Part shown: one piece after another, positions 9,793 to 18,565 of the stretch | How positions within the stretch are numbered: the first letter of the stretch is position 1 | Layout: every line of letters starts with the position of its first letter | Assembly (NCBI GenBank): GCA_965203865.1 | Contig: OZ241916.1 | Coordinates: 1,054,001 to 1,118,000 of the forward strand | Reading direction: 5' to 3' | DNA length: 64,000 nucleotides | Origin: G965200765 sp965203865 | GTDB lineage: Bacteria > Pseudomonadota > Gammaproteobacteria > Arenicellales > JAJDZL01 | The notes under the pieces: generated by a model | Told to the model about the DNA's origin: nothing | The model's database searches: none | The model's input: the letters and a program-made list of their open reading frames with translations, nothing else | Program-made: the position numbers and the translations under genes

Positions 9793-10398
9793 ATGCTTTT
9801 TAGGCGAATCATAGGTTTGCTGTCAAAGCCGGAGAGAGAATGGATGCTCATTCGGGATGAGCAGTCCAGTTTTTTTCGTATATTTCTGGGCTATGTCGCA
9901 ATTCTTGGATTAATCCCCCCGGCTTGCGCTTTTGTAGGAACAACTATGGTAGGGTGGACCGTCGGTTTTGCGGACCCGATTCGACTAACAGTGTCCAGTG
10001 CACTGCCAATTTCAATATTCTTTTATATTGCAATTTTACTGACTGTGCTGCTAATTAGTAAATCGGTTCAGTGGATGGCTCAAACTTATGGTGTCGAGCA
10101 ACCGCAGTTGGAAAAATGCATCGCAATTGCAGCATACCCGGCCACACCTTTGCTGCTGGTCGGAGTCGTGCAGCTGTTTCCAATACTCTGGCTAAACTAT
10201 CTTATTGGAATTCCAGCTCTGGCTTACTCAATTTACCTTTTATATTCCGGTATTCCCATTGTCATGGAAATATCTTCCGAAAGAGGTTTCTTGTTTGCCA
10301 GCTCAATTCTTGCGGTATCTCTGGTAACGCTGGTCGGACTTCTCGCAATTACTGTGATTTTGTGGGGATTCGGAATTGAACCCGGTTTTGTCCATTAA
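9793..10398 (+). CDS. Yip1-family multi-pass membrane protein
   Basis: Membrane protein resembling the Yip1 domain family (PF04893); its biochemical role in bacteria is unknown. The ATG at 9793 gives 201 residues starting MLFRRIIGLLSKPEREW, the conserved opening of bacterial Yip1 proteins (amphipathic helix, then sKPeReW). A TTG at 9742 would add 17 residues. Five hydrophobic segments are visible at about residues 30-55, 70-95, 115-140, 145-165 and 170-200. It stops inside the region where the first possible ccoN codons begin, 10 bases before the chosen ccoN start, so it is very probably co-transcribed with the oxidase. Yip1 genes are not a standard part of cco operons. Confidence 0.75.
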   Translation: MLFRRIIGLLSKPEREWMLIRDEQSSFFRIFLGYVAILGLIPPACAFVGTTMVGWTVGFADPIRLTVSSALPISIFFYIAILLTVLLISKSVQWMAQTYGVEQPQLEKCIAIAAYPATPLLLVGVVQLFPILWLNYLIGIPALAYSIYLLYSGIPIVMEISSERGFLFASSILAVSLVTLVGLLAITVILWGFGIEPGFVH

Positions 10399-10408
10399 CC
10401 AAGAAGTA

Positions 10409-11830
10409 ATGAACTTGAGCGAAAAGCAATCCACATACAACTTCAAGGTTGTGCGACAGTTTGCAATTATGACCGTCGTATGGGGAATAGTCGGAATGCT
10501 GGTGGGTGTCTTGATTGCCGCTCAGCTTGTATGGCCAGCCCTGAACTTCGACTTGCCTTGGCTTACCTACGGCAGGCTACGGCCGTTGCATACCAATGCT
10601 GTTATATTTGCATTTGGCGGCTGTGCATTGTTTGCAACGTCATACTACGTGGTTCAGCGAACCTGCCATACCCGGCTATTCGGCGATACGCTGGCCGCAA
10701 TCACTTTCTGGGGTTGGCAAACTGTTATTGTACTGGCAGCGATTACACTTCCTCTTGGAATCACAACCACCAAAGAATATGCTGAACTTGAATGGCCGAT
10801 CGACTTGCTGATAGCCGTTGTCTGGGTGATGTATGCGATTGTGTTTTTCGGAACAATCGCAAAGCGTCGAATCAAGCACATTTATGTAGCCAACTGGTTT
10901 TACGGTGCCTTCATTATCGCGGTAGCTATGCTGCATATTGTCAACAGTGCGGCGCTGCCTGTTTCCCTGACCAAGTCCTATTCGTTGTACGCGGGTGTCC
11001 AGGATGCCATGGTGCAGTGGTGGTACGGCCACAATGCAGTCGGCTTCTTCCTGACAGCAGGTTTTCTCGGAATCATGTACTATTTCGTGCCAAAGCAGGC
11101 AAATCGGCCGGTCTACTCCTATCGTCTATCTGTTGTACATTTTTGGGCGCTTACGTTTACGTATATTTGGGCAGGGCCGCATCATCTGCACTATACCGCA
11201 TTGCCTGACTGGACACAGTCTCTTGGAATGGTGTTTTCCTTGATCTTGCTGGCACCGTCGTGGGGCGGAATGATCAATGGCATTATGACCCTTTCCGGTG
11301 CATGGAGCAAACTTAGAACAGATCCAATATTGAAATTTTTGATTGTCGCAATTTCTTTTTATGGAATGTCTACATTCGAGGGACCGATGATGTCCATAAA
11401 AACTGTAAATGCTTTGTCGCACTACACTGACTGGACAATTGGCCATGTGCATGCCGGAGCGCTTGGATGGGTTGCCTTGATTTCAATTGGCGCAATTTAC
11501 TATTTGATTCCCAAGCTGTACGGAACGCAGTTGCACAGTATCAAATTGGCGGAAATTCATTTTTGGATTGCCTGCCTGGGAATACTCCTGTATATCACTT
11601 CCATGTGGGTTGCCGGTATTACGCAAGGACTCATGTGGCGCGCAGTAAGTTCCGACGGGACATTAACCTACAGTTTTGTCGAAAGCGTGCAGACCATGCT
11701 GCCGTTCTACTTTATCCGGCTACTGGGTGGTGCAGTATTTTTTGCCGGAATGGTGCTCATGGCATTCAATTTGTTAAAAACCATCGGGGCCGGTAGAGTT
11801 ACTGATGCTCCCATTCCTGAAACAGCCTGA
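10409..11830 (+). CDS. ccoN: cbb3 cytochrome c oxidase subunit I (CcoN)
   Basis: Catalytic haem-copper subunit of the high-affinity cbb3 oxidase, which reduces O2 and pumps protons at low oxygen. The ATG at 10409 gives 473 residues, normal for CcoN. The opening YNFKVVRQFAIMTVVWGIVG leads into twelve membrane helices. Haem ligand and CuB regions are recognisable: RPLHTNAVIFAFGG, GPHHLHYTALPDW, and the TIGHVHAGALGW segment holding the haem b3/CuB histidines of the C-type oxidases. A TTG 33 bases earlier overlaps the upstream Yip1 gene and is less likely. It is the first oxidase structural gene and ccoO follows 15 bases later. Confidence 0.97.
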   Translation: MNLSEKQSTYNFKVVRQFAIMTVVWGIVGMLVGVLIAAQLVWPALNFDLPWLTYGRLRPLHTNAVIFAFGGCALFATSYYVVQRTCHTRLFGDTLAAITFWGWQTVIVLAAITLPLGITTTKEYAELEWPIDLLIAVVWVMYAIVFFGTIAKRRIKHIYVANWFYGAFIIAVAMLHIVNSAALPVSLTKSYSLYAGVQDAMVQWWYGHNAVGFFLTAGFLGIMYYFVPKQANRPVYSYRLSVVHFWALTFTYIWAGPHHLHYTALPDWTQSLGMVFSLILLAPSWGGMINGIMTLSGAWSKLRTDPILKFLIVAISFYGMSTFEGPMMSIKTVNALSHYTDWTIGHVHAGALGWVALISIGAIYYLIPKLYGTQLHSIKLAEIHFWIACLGILLYITSMWVAGITQGLMWRAVSSDGTLTYSFVESVQTMLPFYFIRLLGGAVFFAGMVLMAFNLLKTIGAGRVTDAPIPETA

Positions 11831-11845
11831 CCTATGTAGCTAACG

Positions 11846-12451
11846 ATGTATCCTAACGTAAGCAAGCATCTTGGTTTTTTGATAATCCTTATTCTGGTTG
11901 TAGCCAGTATTGGCGGTATTGTGCAAATCGTGCCGTTGTATTTTCAAAAGTCGACTACACAACCAATTGAAGGATTAAAGCCGCACAGTGCCTTGGTATT
12001 GGCAGGACGCGAAATTTACTTGCGCGAGCAGTGCATGTCTTGTCACTCCCAAATGATTCGCCCGCTTCGGGCAGAAACTGAAAGATACGGACACTATTCG
12101 GTTGCCGGCGAATTTGTTTATGAAAGACCCTTTCAGTGGGGCTCAAAGCGAACTGGACCGGATTTGGCAAGAGTGGGGAAGCGCTACAGTGATGACTGGC
12201 ATCGCCTGCATTTGATACGACCCAGAGATGTAGTTCCCGAATCGATAATGCCCGGTTATCCATGGCTAGAATCAAGATTGGTAGACGCAGAACAGATACA
12301 AAGTTACATGATTGCTCTCAGAAAATTGGGGCATCCATATTCAGACGAAGAAATCGCAGCAGCCATTGATGACCTGAAAGGCAAAACTGAAATGGATGCA
12401 ATGATTGCATACTTGCAAAGCTTGGGTACATTGCTAAGTTCGCGGAGATAG
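11846..12451 (+). CDS. ccoO: cbb3 oxidase monohaem cytochrome c subunit (CcoO)
   Basis: Membrane-anchored monohaem cytochrome c of the cbb3 oxidase that carries electrons towards CcoN. The product is 201 residues, with an N-terminal anchor at about 8-30 (FLIILILVVASIGGIVQIVP). The haem-binding motif CMSCHSQ is at about residue 63, followed by MIRPLRAETERYGHYSVAGEF, which is diagnostic for CcoO. The GPDLARVGKRYSDDWHRLHL and MPGYPWL segments supply the axial Met region. It lies between ccoN and ccoQ with very short gaps. Confidence 0.96.
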   Translation: MYPNVSKHLGFLIILILVVASIGGIVQIVPLYFQKSTTQPIEGLKPHSALVLAGREIYLREQCMSCHSQMIRPLRAETERYGHYSVAGEFVYERPFQWGSKRTGPDLARVGKRYSDDWHRLHLIRPRDVVPESIMPGYPWLESRLVDAEQIQSYMIALRKLGHPYSDEEIAAAIDDLKGKTEMDAMIAYLQSLGTLLSSRR

Positions 12452-12455
12452 GGCA

Positions 12456-12608
12456 ATGACACTATTTCATATCGTCTGGACTGTTCTGCTTTTTGGCGCG
12501 TTTATAGGAATTGTACTGTGGGCCTGGAATGCTCGACAAAAAGACAGATTTCAGGAAGCTGCAAATATCCCGCTTAATGAAGATGATGTAGGAAATGGCA
12601 GATTTTGA
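12456..12608 (+). CDS. ccoQ: cbb3 oxidase small subunit CcoQ
   Basis: Small membrane subunit of cbb3 oxidase that stabilises the complex in known systems. This short frame encodes 50 residues from an ATG four bases after the ccoO stop. One hydrophobic segment (about residues 7-24, IVWTVLLFGAFIGIVLWAW) is followed by a charged NARQKDRFQEAA stretch, the usual CcoQ pattern (the family ends its helix with a ws.k...Fe.aa motif). The end overlaps the start of ccoP by 14 bases in another frame, which suggests translational coupling. Identification rests on size, topology, the post-helix motif and position between ccoO and ccoP. Confidence 0.88.
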   Translation: MTLFHIVWTVLLFGAFIGIVLWAWNARQKDRFQEAANIPLNEDDVGNGRF

Positions 12609-13500
12609 TAGTCAATTCTGGAGTTTTTTTGTCGGCATAGTCACATTGGCCAGCATTTTGGGCGTGGTTCTGCTAGTCGTTTGCAATTTGACGAGGGCTA
12701 AAGTAGATGACACTGATTCGCCCCAAACAACTGGGCATGTATGGGATGAAGATCTTTTAGAATACGATAACCCGCTTCCGCGATGGTGGCTGTACTTGTT
12801 CTATATCACCTTGGTGTTCGGCACTGTCTATCTTTTGCTTTACCCGGGGTTGGGTTCTTTCCAGGGGCTTCTGAATTGGAACCAGATTGGTCAATACGAG
12901 GCTGAGGTAGCCAAGGCTGAAAAAAAATTCGGCAGCACATTTGAACAATATCTGCAGGCGGATATTGTTGAACTTGCCAAGAATGAAGCAGCCATGAAGT
13001 CAGCATCTCGCGTTTTTTCACAGTCTTGTGCGGTATGCCATGGCTCGGATGCAAGAGGTGCTCCGGGTATTCCGAACCTGAGGGACGATGATTGGATTTA
13101 CGGTAATGAGCCGGAAACAATACTGACCACTATTCAGAAGGGGCGTGTAGGTATTATGCCCGGCTGGGAGGCGGCACTTGGCGGGTCGGAAGGTGTCCGC
13201 AATGTTGCTGAGTATGTGCTGAAGCTTGGCAACTTGCAGGCTGATGAAGCCCGGGCTCAAAAAGGCGAAACACAATTCAAGACCATTTGTGCTGCCTGCC
13301 ACGGAGTGGACGGCAAGGGAAATCCTGCTCTTGGAGGTATGAATTTAACCGATGATGTATGGGTTCATGGAAATTCAATTGAGAAATTGAGTGAAATCAT
13401 CGGCAAAGGAATACAAAACCAAATGCCCGCGCATTTGGACATCCTTGGTGAGGGAAAGACAAAGCTGGTCGCAGCTTATGTAATTAGCCTGTCGAATTGA
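12595..13500 (+). CDS. ccoP: cbb3 oxidase dihaem cytochrome c subunit (CcoP)
   Basis: Dihaem cytochrome c subunit, the electron entry point of cbb3 oxidase. The product is 301 residues. An N-terminal membrane segment (about 8-30) leads to the conserved HVWDEDLLEYDNPLPRWW motif and a second anchor (about 62-85), both typical of CcoP. The two cytochrome c domains carry CAVCHG (about residue 144) and CAACHG (about residue 231), with downstream MPGW and MPAH for the axial methionines. The ATG at 12595 lies inside the end of ccoQ. The stop at 13500 is followed by about 96 bases before ccoG, holding an 8-pair stem (13528-13546) without a T run. Confidence 0.97.
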   Translation: MADFDSQFWSFFVGIVTLASILGVVLLVVCNLTRAKVDDTDSPQTTGHVWDEDLLEYDNPLPRWWLYLFYITLVFGTVYLLLYPGLGSFQGLLNWNQIGQYEAEVAKAEKKFGSTFEQYLQADIVELAKNEAAMKSASRVFSQSCAVCHGSDARGAPGIPNLRDDDWIYGNEPETILTTIQKGRVGIMPGWEAALGGSEGVRNVAEYVLKLGNLQADEARAQKGETQFKTICAACHGVDGKGNPALGGMNLTDDVWVHGNSIEKLSEIIGKGIQNQMPAHLDILGEGKTKLVAAYVISLSN

Positions 13501-13596
13501 ACGGGTTGTTCTTTTTTGCCTGTCAGTATCCTGTCTGGGACGGGATGAGTACCATCAAAGATGCTGTGCTCAAGTAGTTAATTGCAGGTTTGGTTC

Positions 13597-14967
13597 ATGG
13601 CTGATATTCAACAGGAACTCTACGAAAAGCGCGAAAAAATTTACCCGCGCGAGGTGCATGGATTGTTCGCATTTCTGCGCTTGGTTGGAGTGGTTGGATT
13701 GCTTGGACTGTATTTTTTGCTTCCTTGGTTTTCATGGGGTGGTCGTCAATCCCTGCTTTTTGACCTGCCGGAACGAAAGTTCTATGTGTTTTCATTGATA
13801 TTCTGGCCGCAGGATTTTGTTGTTCTGACAATATTGATGATAATTTTAGGCATCTCCTTGTTTTTGTTTACTGTACTGGCCGGGCGATTGTGGTGTGGCT
13901 ATTCATGCCCGCAAACTGTGTGGACAGAAGTATTTTTATGGATAGAAAGAAGAATTGAAGGGTCAAGGGCGCAGCAAATTAAACTGGACCAGTCAGCCTG
14001 GTCAATACGAAAATTCAGATTGAAATTCAGCAAGCATTTGGCCTGGTTTGCCATATCGTTCTGGACTGCAGTTACTTTTGTCGGGTACTTTACGCCAATT
14101 CGGGAGTTGCTGCCGAATTTGGTCGGGCTTGCAATTCATCCTTGGACTGCTTTCTGGATTTTGTTTTTCACAGTGGCTACTTACATGAATGCGGGGTGGT
14201 TGCGAGAGCAAGTGTGTTTGCACATGTGCCCATATGCTAGGTTTCAAAGTGCCATGTTTGACAAAAACACTTTGATCATTTCTTACGACTCGAAAAGAGG
14301 CGAGCCCCGGGGTTCCAGAAGCCGGAAAATCAACCCGCGCGAGCTGGGCATGGGGGACTGCATAGACTGTACAATGTGTGTTCAGGTTTGTCCCACCGGA
14401 ATTGATATTCGAAAAGGCCTGCAGTACGAGTGTATTGGGTGTGCTGCTTGCATTGACGCCTGCAACGATGTAATGAAGAAAATGAACTATTCGACTGGTT
14501 TGATTAGATATACAACAGAAAACGAATTGAGCGGGCAAGCGACTAAATTTCTTCGTCCCCAAGTATTCATCTATGCTGCAATTTTAAGCGTGCTAGTGAT
14601 TGCGGTAACCTATGGAATTCTGGCACGAACACCGCTTGATGTTGATGTGATTCGAGACCGAAACATATTGTATCGTCAGGTGGATGAAACTCATGTGGAT
14701 AATGTGTATACGCTTCGGATTTTGAATAAAAGTTCCAGCGAGCATACCTATGGAATCGACATTGAAGGAATTGAACATTCAGTACTGCTAATGAACAATC
14801 CAAATGTTTTCGTGCCGGCCGGAGGCGTGGTGGATGTTCCCGTTACTGTTCGGTCAATAGCAAAATACATGGCCGGAGGCAGTATAGAATTTGCTTTTCG
14901 GGTATGGGTATTGGATACTCCGAATATTGAAATTTTGGAAAAAGCCCGATTGGTTACACCAAACTAG
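13597..14967 (+). CDS. ccoG: cbb3 oxidase maturation ferredoxin CcoG (FixG/RdxA type)
   Basis: Membrane-bound iron-sulfur protein that in known systems reduces copper for delivery to cbb3 oxidase. The ATG at 13597 gives 456 residues starting MADIQQELYEKREKIYPREV, the conserved FixG opening. The first half has five membrane segments, with RLWCGYSCPQTVWTE and REQVCLHMCPYARFQSAM as conserved cysteine motifs. The 4Fe-4S region CIDCTMCVQVCPTGIDIR and CIGCAACIDACNDVM lies at about residues 250-290. The C-terminal 120 residues form the FixG immunoglobulin-like domain after a last membrane helix. A TTG 15 bases upstream is an alternative start. fixH follows 7 bases after the stop. Confidence 0.95.
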   Translation: MADIQQELYEKREKIYPREVHGLFAFLRLVGVVGLLGLYFLLPWFSWGGRQSLLFDLPERKFYVFSLIFWPQDFVVLTILMIILGISLFLFTVLAGRLWCGYSCPQTVWTEVFLWIERRIEGSRAQQIKLDQSAWSIRKFRLKFSKHLAWFAISFWTAVTFVGYFTPIRELLPNLVGLAIHPWTAFWILFFTVATYMNAGWLREQVCLHMCPYARFQSAMFDKNTLIISYDSKRGEPRGSRSRKINPRELGMGDCIDCTMCVQVCPTGIDIRKGLQYECIGCAACIDACNDVMKKMNYSTGLIRYTTENELSGQATKFLRPQVFIYAAILSVLVIAVTYGILARTPLDVDVIRDRNILYRQVDETHVDNVYTLRILNKSSSEHTYGIDIEGIEHSVLLMNNPNVFVPAGGVVDVPVTVRSIAKYMAGGSIEFAFRVWVLDTPNIEILEKARLVTPN

Positions 14968-14974
14968 ATTGATT

Positions 14975-15487
14975 GTGCAGGACAATTCGATAAACGACAA
15001 GTCTTTGCCGTGGTACCGAGTATCGCTGATGTGGATTGTAGTGGGGATCCCATTCGTTTCCATTGTGGTTACATTGAGCATAGTCTGGATATCAATCAGT
15101 ACATTTGATGGTCTTGTAGTAGACGATTACTATAAAAAAGGGCTTGAAATCAACCGCAGTATCGCGCGGGACGAATTCGCCCGAACTGCCGGTGTGCAAG
15201 GCAATCTGGCAATAAACGACAAGCAACTTGAATTGACTTTGCAGTCAAATATTCCCCTGGTTTGGCCCGACACGCTGAATCTTGGATTCTATCACCCCAC
15301 AATTAGCGGAAAGGATGTTGATGCAATTTTGCAAAAAGTGGGAGAAACAGTGTATGCAGGCAGTTTCGACGGCTTGCCGCGAGGTCGCTGGTATTTGCAG
15401 GTAGGAACCGAGCAATGGCGGTTAGAAAGCGCAATGTTTTATCCAGACTACACAAGTGTATCAATGCTGCCTGTAGCCAAAAAATGA
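14975..15487 (+). CDS. ccoH: FixH/CcoH-family cbb3 oxidase assembly protein
   Basis: Membrane protein associated with cbb3 oxidase assembly. The likely start is the GTG at 14975, just after the ccoG stop, giving 170 residues; longer versions run back into ccoG. A single membrane segment at about residues 20-45 is preceded by LPWYRVSLMW, the usual P-W-Y/F-x-W FixH entry. It is followed by DDYYKKGLEINRSIARDE, the most conserved FixH motif. A periplasmic beta-rich domain fills the rest. Its stop overlaps the start of the next gene (ATGA), pointing to coupled translation. Start choice is the main uncertainty, since TTG at 14969 also fits. Confidence 0.88.
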   Translation: MQDNSINDKSLPWYRVSLMWIVVGIPFVSIVVTLSIVWISISTFDGLVVDDYYKKGLEINRSIARDEFARTAGVQGNLAINDKQLELTLQSNIPLVWPDTLNLGFYHPTISGKDVDAILQKVGETVYAGSFDGLPRGRWYLQVGTEQWRLESAMFYPDYTSVSMLPVAKK

Positions 15488-16191
15488 CTGGCTCTGAATT
15501 TAACCTGTTTGCCGCGTTTATAGCAGGGTTAATTGGTTCGGCTCACTGTGTAGCAATGTGCGGAGGTATTGTTGGAGTTCTCGCTAGAGCTCAAAGCAAA
15601 AGAAGCAAAGTAAGTCCAAGCCATTGGATTTACTATCATGGTGGAAGAATCTTCAGTTATTCAATTGCTGGTTTAGTAGCGGGATTTGCTGGTGGACAAG
15701 TCTACAACTTGTTTCCGATTTCCAGAGCCAGTGAATTGGGGACCATGATTTCCGGGGCTTTTGTCATTTTGCTTGGACTGTATGTGGCGGGTTGGCGGCA
15801 AGGATTGGGAATCTTTGAAAAGTGGGGTGCATCCGTCTGGAGAAAATTGTCAAGATATTTATTGAAAATTATTCCATCTCAAGCAATCGGACATTCACTA
15901 TTTGCAGGCATGCTGTGGGGATGGCTACCCTGCGGGCTTGTCTATTCGGTTTTGGTTTTAACAGTAGCATCGGGTTCGGGACTCAGCGGTGCCTTAATCA
16001 TGTTATGTTTTGGAATTGGCACCTTGCCAATGCTGGTTGGAATGAGTGTGGCTTCGGGCATGCTTTCGAAGATTCAGATAAATTCGGTATTAAGGCAAAT
16101 TTTTGGGCTTGCACTTTGCGGATTGGGTTTTTTCATATTTCTTGGCTTGGTACCCGTAATGCCTTTTGGAACTTTGCATGGTGAAAATTAA
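15484..16191 (+). CDS. TauE/DsbD_2-type membrane protein of the cco locus
   Basis: Six-helix membrane protein of the DsbD_2 (PF13386, also named sulfite exporter TauE/SafE) family, commonly found at the end of ccoGHIS clusters. A role in metal or thiol handling for oxidase assembly is an inference from this context. The ATG at 15484 overlaps the fixH stop and gives 235 residues. The first helix carries GSAHCVAMCGG and a central helix carries WGWLPCGLVY. These paired cysteine motifs are the family hallmark. Membrane segments are spaced at about residues 8-30, 55-75, 85-105, 135-155, 165-190 and 205-230. It closes the oxidase operon. Confidence 0.82.
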   Translation: MTGSEFNLFAAFIAGLIGSAHCVAMCGGIVGVLARAQSKRSKVSPSHWIYYHGGRIFSYSIAGLVAGFAGGQVYNLFPISRASELGTMISGAFVILLGLYVAGWRQGLGIFEKWGASVWRKLSRYLLKIIPSQAIGHSLFAGMLWGWLPCGLVYSVLVLTVASGSGLSGALIMLCFGIGTLPMLVGMSVASGMLSKIQINSVLRQIFGLALCGLGFFIFLGLVPVMPFGTLHGEN

Positions 16192-16579
16192 TTTGTTCCT
16201 GTAACGCTCTTTGTGAAATCAAATTTTCAAATGTCAATTGTTGTCGTTTATGTAACGGGTATTCGTTCGCGAAGTAAGTAGATTCAAAGGTTCTTGGTAA
16301 TTTAACGGGTTCAAAAATTTGAAATTATGAACATCAAACCCAAAATGATGTTCTGTCAGAAGTTGTTCATTTAGACAAATATTTTATATTAGAATCTAAT
16401 GAAACAGTATGTATCTATTTGAAAATAAAAAGAATTTATATTTTTCTATTAAATTCAAGCAACTATGTCCAATTGAATTGTTGCAATTTGTAATTTACTC
16501 ATCAGTATTTGTTAACAAGATTATTCACAAGGGCTATAAAGTGCAAAATTTGCTAACATCTGTTGAATCATGAAGTTGT
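16192..16579. other. Intergenic stretch after the cco operon
   Basis: This 388-base AT-rich stretch between the last oxidase gene and tRNA-Arg shows no convincing coding frame on either strand. A 7-base inverted repeat (16330-16336 with 16346-16352, nine-base loop) is the only clear structure. It lacks a following T run, so its role as a terminator is doubtful. Confidence 0.5.
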
Positions 16580-16656
16580 TGGCGCCCCGAAGACGATTCG
16601 AACGTCTGACCTGCCGCTTAGGAGGCGGCTGCTCTGTCCAGCTGAGCTACCGGGGC
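16580..16656 (-). tRNA. tRNA-Arg, anticodon CCT
   Basis: A full cloverleaf can be folded on the minus strand. The 7-pair acceptor stem begins GCCCCGG and its partner ends TCGGGGC, closed by one G-T pair. The D arm is GCTC/GAGC. The anticodon arm is GCCGC-CTCCTAA-GCGGC and the T arm is AGACG-TTCGAAT-CGTCT. Loop positions 34-36 read CCT, which decodes AGG (arginine). The discriminator is G and CCA is encoded in the genome at 16580-16582. Confidence 0.96.
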
Positions 16657-16722
16657 GAAAATTTCAATGTGCGAGCCAATTTTATTCTTGAAAGACCAGT
16701 AAAAAATTCATTGGATTTGAAG

Positions 16723-17157
16723 TTACAACGGTAAAATTGAAGATTCCATGCCGGAGCGCAATTCATCTGGAATTGGTTCAGATTGGCGTGTTGTTAGATT
16801 GAAATACGCACTGGTTTTTTCGGATGTGGCAGCCAGAGACTGCGTCTCAGAATTGAACATTTTATGCAAAGCAGTAAACGATGACCGACCAATTCGTGTT
16901 AAAGTCGAGCGAATCACAATCAGGCTTCCCACGGGTAGTTCTGCCTTGTATTCCAGAGTGTCTTTTACATCGGCAAAGCCAAAGTTTCCGGTTTTCAAAT
17001 AGCTTGGCGTAAATCCAAAATGAGCAACGTGATGCCAAAACGCCGCATCAAACATTCCAACATAATGCATGACTGTCATGTGATTTTGATGATCGCAATG
17101 CCAAGGGTAAACAACTGCTCGAAAGGTTTCTATGTAATGTTCGTTATACTGGCTCAT
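16723..17157 (-). CDS. Acyl-CoA thioesterase of the hotdog (4HBT) family
   Basis: Probable single-domain hotdog-fold thioesterase that hydrolyses an acyl-CoA; the substrate cannot be read from the sequence. The product is 144 residues. The N-terminal YPWHCDHQNHMTVMHYVGMFDAA stretch matches the 4-hydroxybenzoyl-CoA thioesterase signature (an acidic residue followed by a glycine- or histidine-rich N-H-v...Y...f). The second half (LEYKAELPVGSLIVIRSTLTRIGRSSFTALHKM) follows the hotdog beta-strand pattern. It is a lone leftward gene between tRNA-Arg and the rightward HlyU-family gene, so it is likely monocistronic. Confidence 0.78.
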   Translation of the reverse strand: MSQYNEHYIETFRAVVYPWHCDHQNHMTVMHYVGMFDAAFWHHVAHFGFTPSYLKTGNFGFADVKDTLEYKAELPVGSLIVIRSTLTRIGRSSFTALHKMFNSETQSLAATSEKTSAYFNLTTRQSEPIPDELRSGMESSILPL

Positions 17158-17246
17158 TTTCGTAGGTATATTTTTCTGAACTTGGGTTTTAGTATATGAC
17201 TTGGATTAAAATGATTTTTTCAAGTTTACACTAGTGTATTGGAAAC

Positions 17247-17534
17247 ATGGGAATATTTAATCTACTGAAAAAATCTGGCAGTGCCAAATCCAAAGAATCT
17301 GAAAACCTGGTTGAGTACGAAGGATATGTCATAAGGCCGGAGCCGCACAAGCAGGGAAGTGGGTTTGTAACGGCTGGATATATCTCCAAGACAGAGGGTG
17401 ATGGCTCAGTAAAAGAGCAATACTTTATCCGGGCGGACACTCACTCAGACCGTGATTCAGCATCAGAGCATGCAGTATTCAAAGGAAAGCAAATCATTGA
17501 TGAATTTGGTGAACGACTTTTTGACAAGCACTAG
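17247..17534 (+). CDS. HlyU-family small protein
   Basis: A 95-residue protein of the HlyU family (PF10115, named for a Vibrio haemolysin regulator, though members differ in role). After a polar N-terminal tail (about residues 1-22) the core begins YEGYVIRPEPHKQGSGFVTAGYI and continues EQYFIRADTHSDRDSASEHAVFKGKQIIDEFGERLF, which fits the family's G..I.P.P, RaD and K..Id..G...f motifs. No DNA-binding helix-turn-helix is visible. It stands alone between two leftward units; 42 bases separate it from the end of meaB, where the two converge. Confidence 0.75.
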   Translation: MGIFNLLKKSGSAKSKESENLVEYEGYVIRPEPHKQGSGFVTAGYISKTEGDGSVKEQYFIRADTHSDRDSASEHAVFKGKQIIDEFGERLFDKH

Positions 17535-17576
17535 AATATTCGACTTTTTGATCTTGAATATCAGATAAAACCAGAT

Positions 17577-18563
17577 TCAATCGGACGAGGGAGTCTGTTT
17601 TTGCTTGTGCACTCCAAATTCATGCGCGAGTTTCTGCGCCACTTCCTGAATATCAATTTCACCATTCTGCAACCGGAAACACAATTCATTGATTTGGGTT
17701 GAATCCGAATTTAGAAATTCTGCTTCCACCATTGCGCCGATTGTCCTGGCTATATAGTTTCGCGTTCTCAACCGCATCGAATCTTGTTGTCTTGACTCGC
17801 TTACAGATTTGTGATGGCTTTCAATTGCATCAATTAGATTTTCAATGCCTTTTGAACTCGTGGCTATGGTTTTCAATACCATTGGCTTGTTACTGTTTTG
17901 ACGAAGTGAAACTGACTGGGTCAGATTATTAGCCAAGTTCGCTGAGTTGTCCAAATCATCCTTGTTTACAACCAGAATATCTGCAACTTCCAGCAGGCCA
18001 GCCTTTAACGCTTGAACTTCATCCCCAAGCCCTGGAGATTCAACAACTACAGTAGTATCTGCGATGCGAGATACATCAATTTCCGACTGTCCGGTTCCGA
18101 CTGTTTCAACAATCACGATGTCCCAACCGGTTGCGTCAAACAAGTTGACAATGTTCAAAGCTGTGGGAGACAGTCCGCCAAGTTGTCCTCTTGTTGCAAC
18201 CGACCTGATAAATACACCGTCATCATTTGAATGCGAGGTCATTCGAATACGGTCGCCAAGAATTGCTCCACCGCTGATTACGCTACTCGGGTCAATAGCA
18301 AGGATTGCCACCGTCTTGTTTCTTGCTCGAAGTACCGGGATGCACGCATCGATTAAAGTGGACTTTCCAACACCTGGTGCACCAGTGAATCCGATTACAT
18401 GTGATTTTCCAGTCTTGTTTACAATCGCTGCCAGTATTGAACTGTTATTGGGGTAGTCGTTTTCAAGCGCGGTGACTGCCCGCGCAAGCGCAGTTCTGTC
18501 GCCTTGAAGTAAATTCTTGATAACCGAATTGGTGGTAGCCAAGTCTTTTTCGATTTTTGCCAA
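17577..18563 (-). CDS. meaB: MeaB/ArgK-type GTPase chaperone of a B12 mutase
   Basis: G3E GTPase that protects and reloads adenosylcobalamin-dependent acyl-CoA mutases. The product is 328 residues. Walker A is GAPGVGKSTLID at about residues 61-72, a Walker B-type region is in the IVIVETVGTGQSEIDVS stretch (the MeaB signature), and NKDD at about 200 is the guanine-specificity motif. The start appears to be a TTG two bases after the stop of the mutase gene, with no ATG nearby, so translation is probably coupled to it. Directly upstream are the catalytic and B12 subunits of the mutase, which makes assignment to that enzyme firm. Confidence 0.92.
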   Translation of the reverse strand: MAKIEKDLATTNSVIKNLLQGDRTALARAVTALENDYPNNSSILAAIVNKTGKSHVIGFTGAPGVGKSTLIDACIPVLRARNKTVAILAIDPSSVISGGAILGDRIRMTSHSNDDGVFIRSVATRGQLGGLSPTALNIVNLFDATGWDIVIVETVGTGQSEIDVSRIADTTVVVESPGLGDEVQALKAGLLEVADILVVNKDDLDNSANLANNLTQSVSLRQNSNKPMVLKTIATSSKGIENLIDAIESHHKSVSESRQQDSMRLRTRNYIARTIGAMVEAEFLNSDSTQINELCFRLQNGEIDIQEVAQKLAHEFGVHKQKQTPSSD

Positions 18564-18565
18564 AG

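Noticed and set aside
16330..16352. Terminator for the cco operon
   Set aside because: The 7-base stem lies about 140 bases past the last stop and has no T run, so it is noted only within the intergenic entry.
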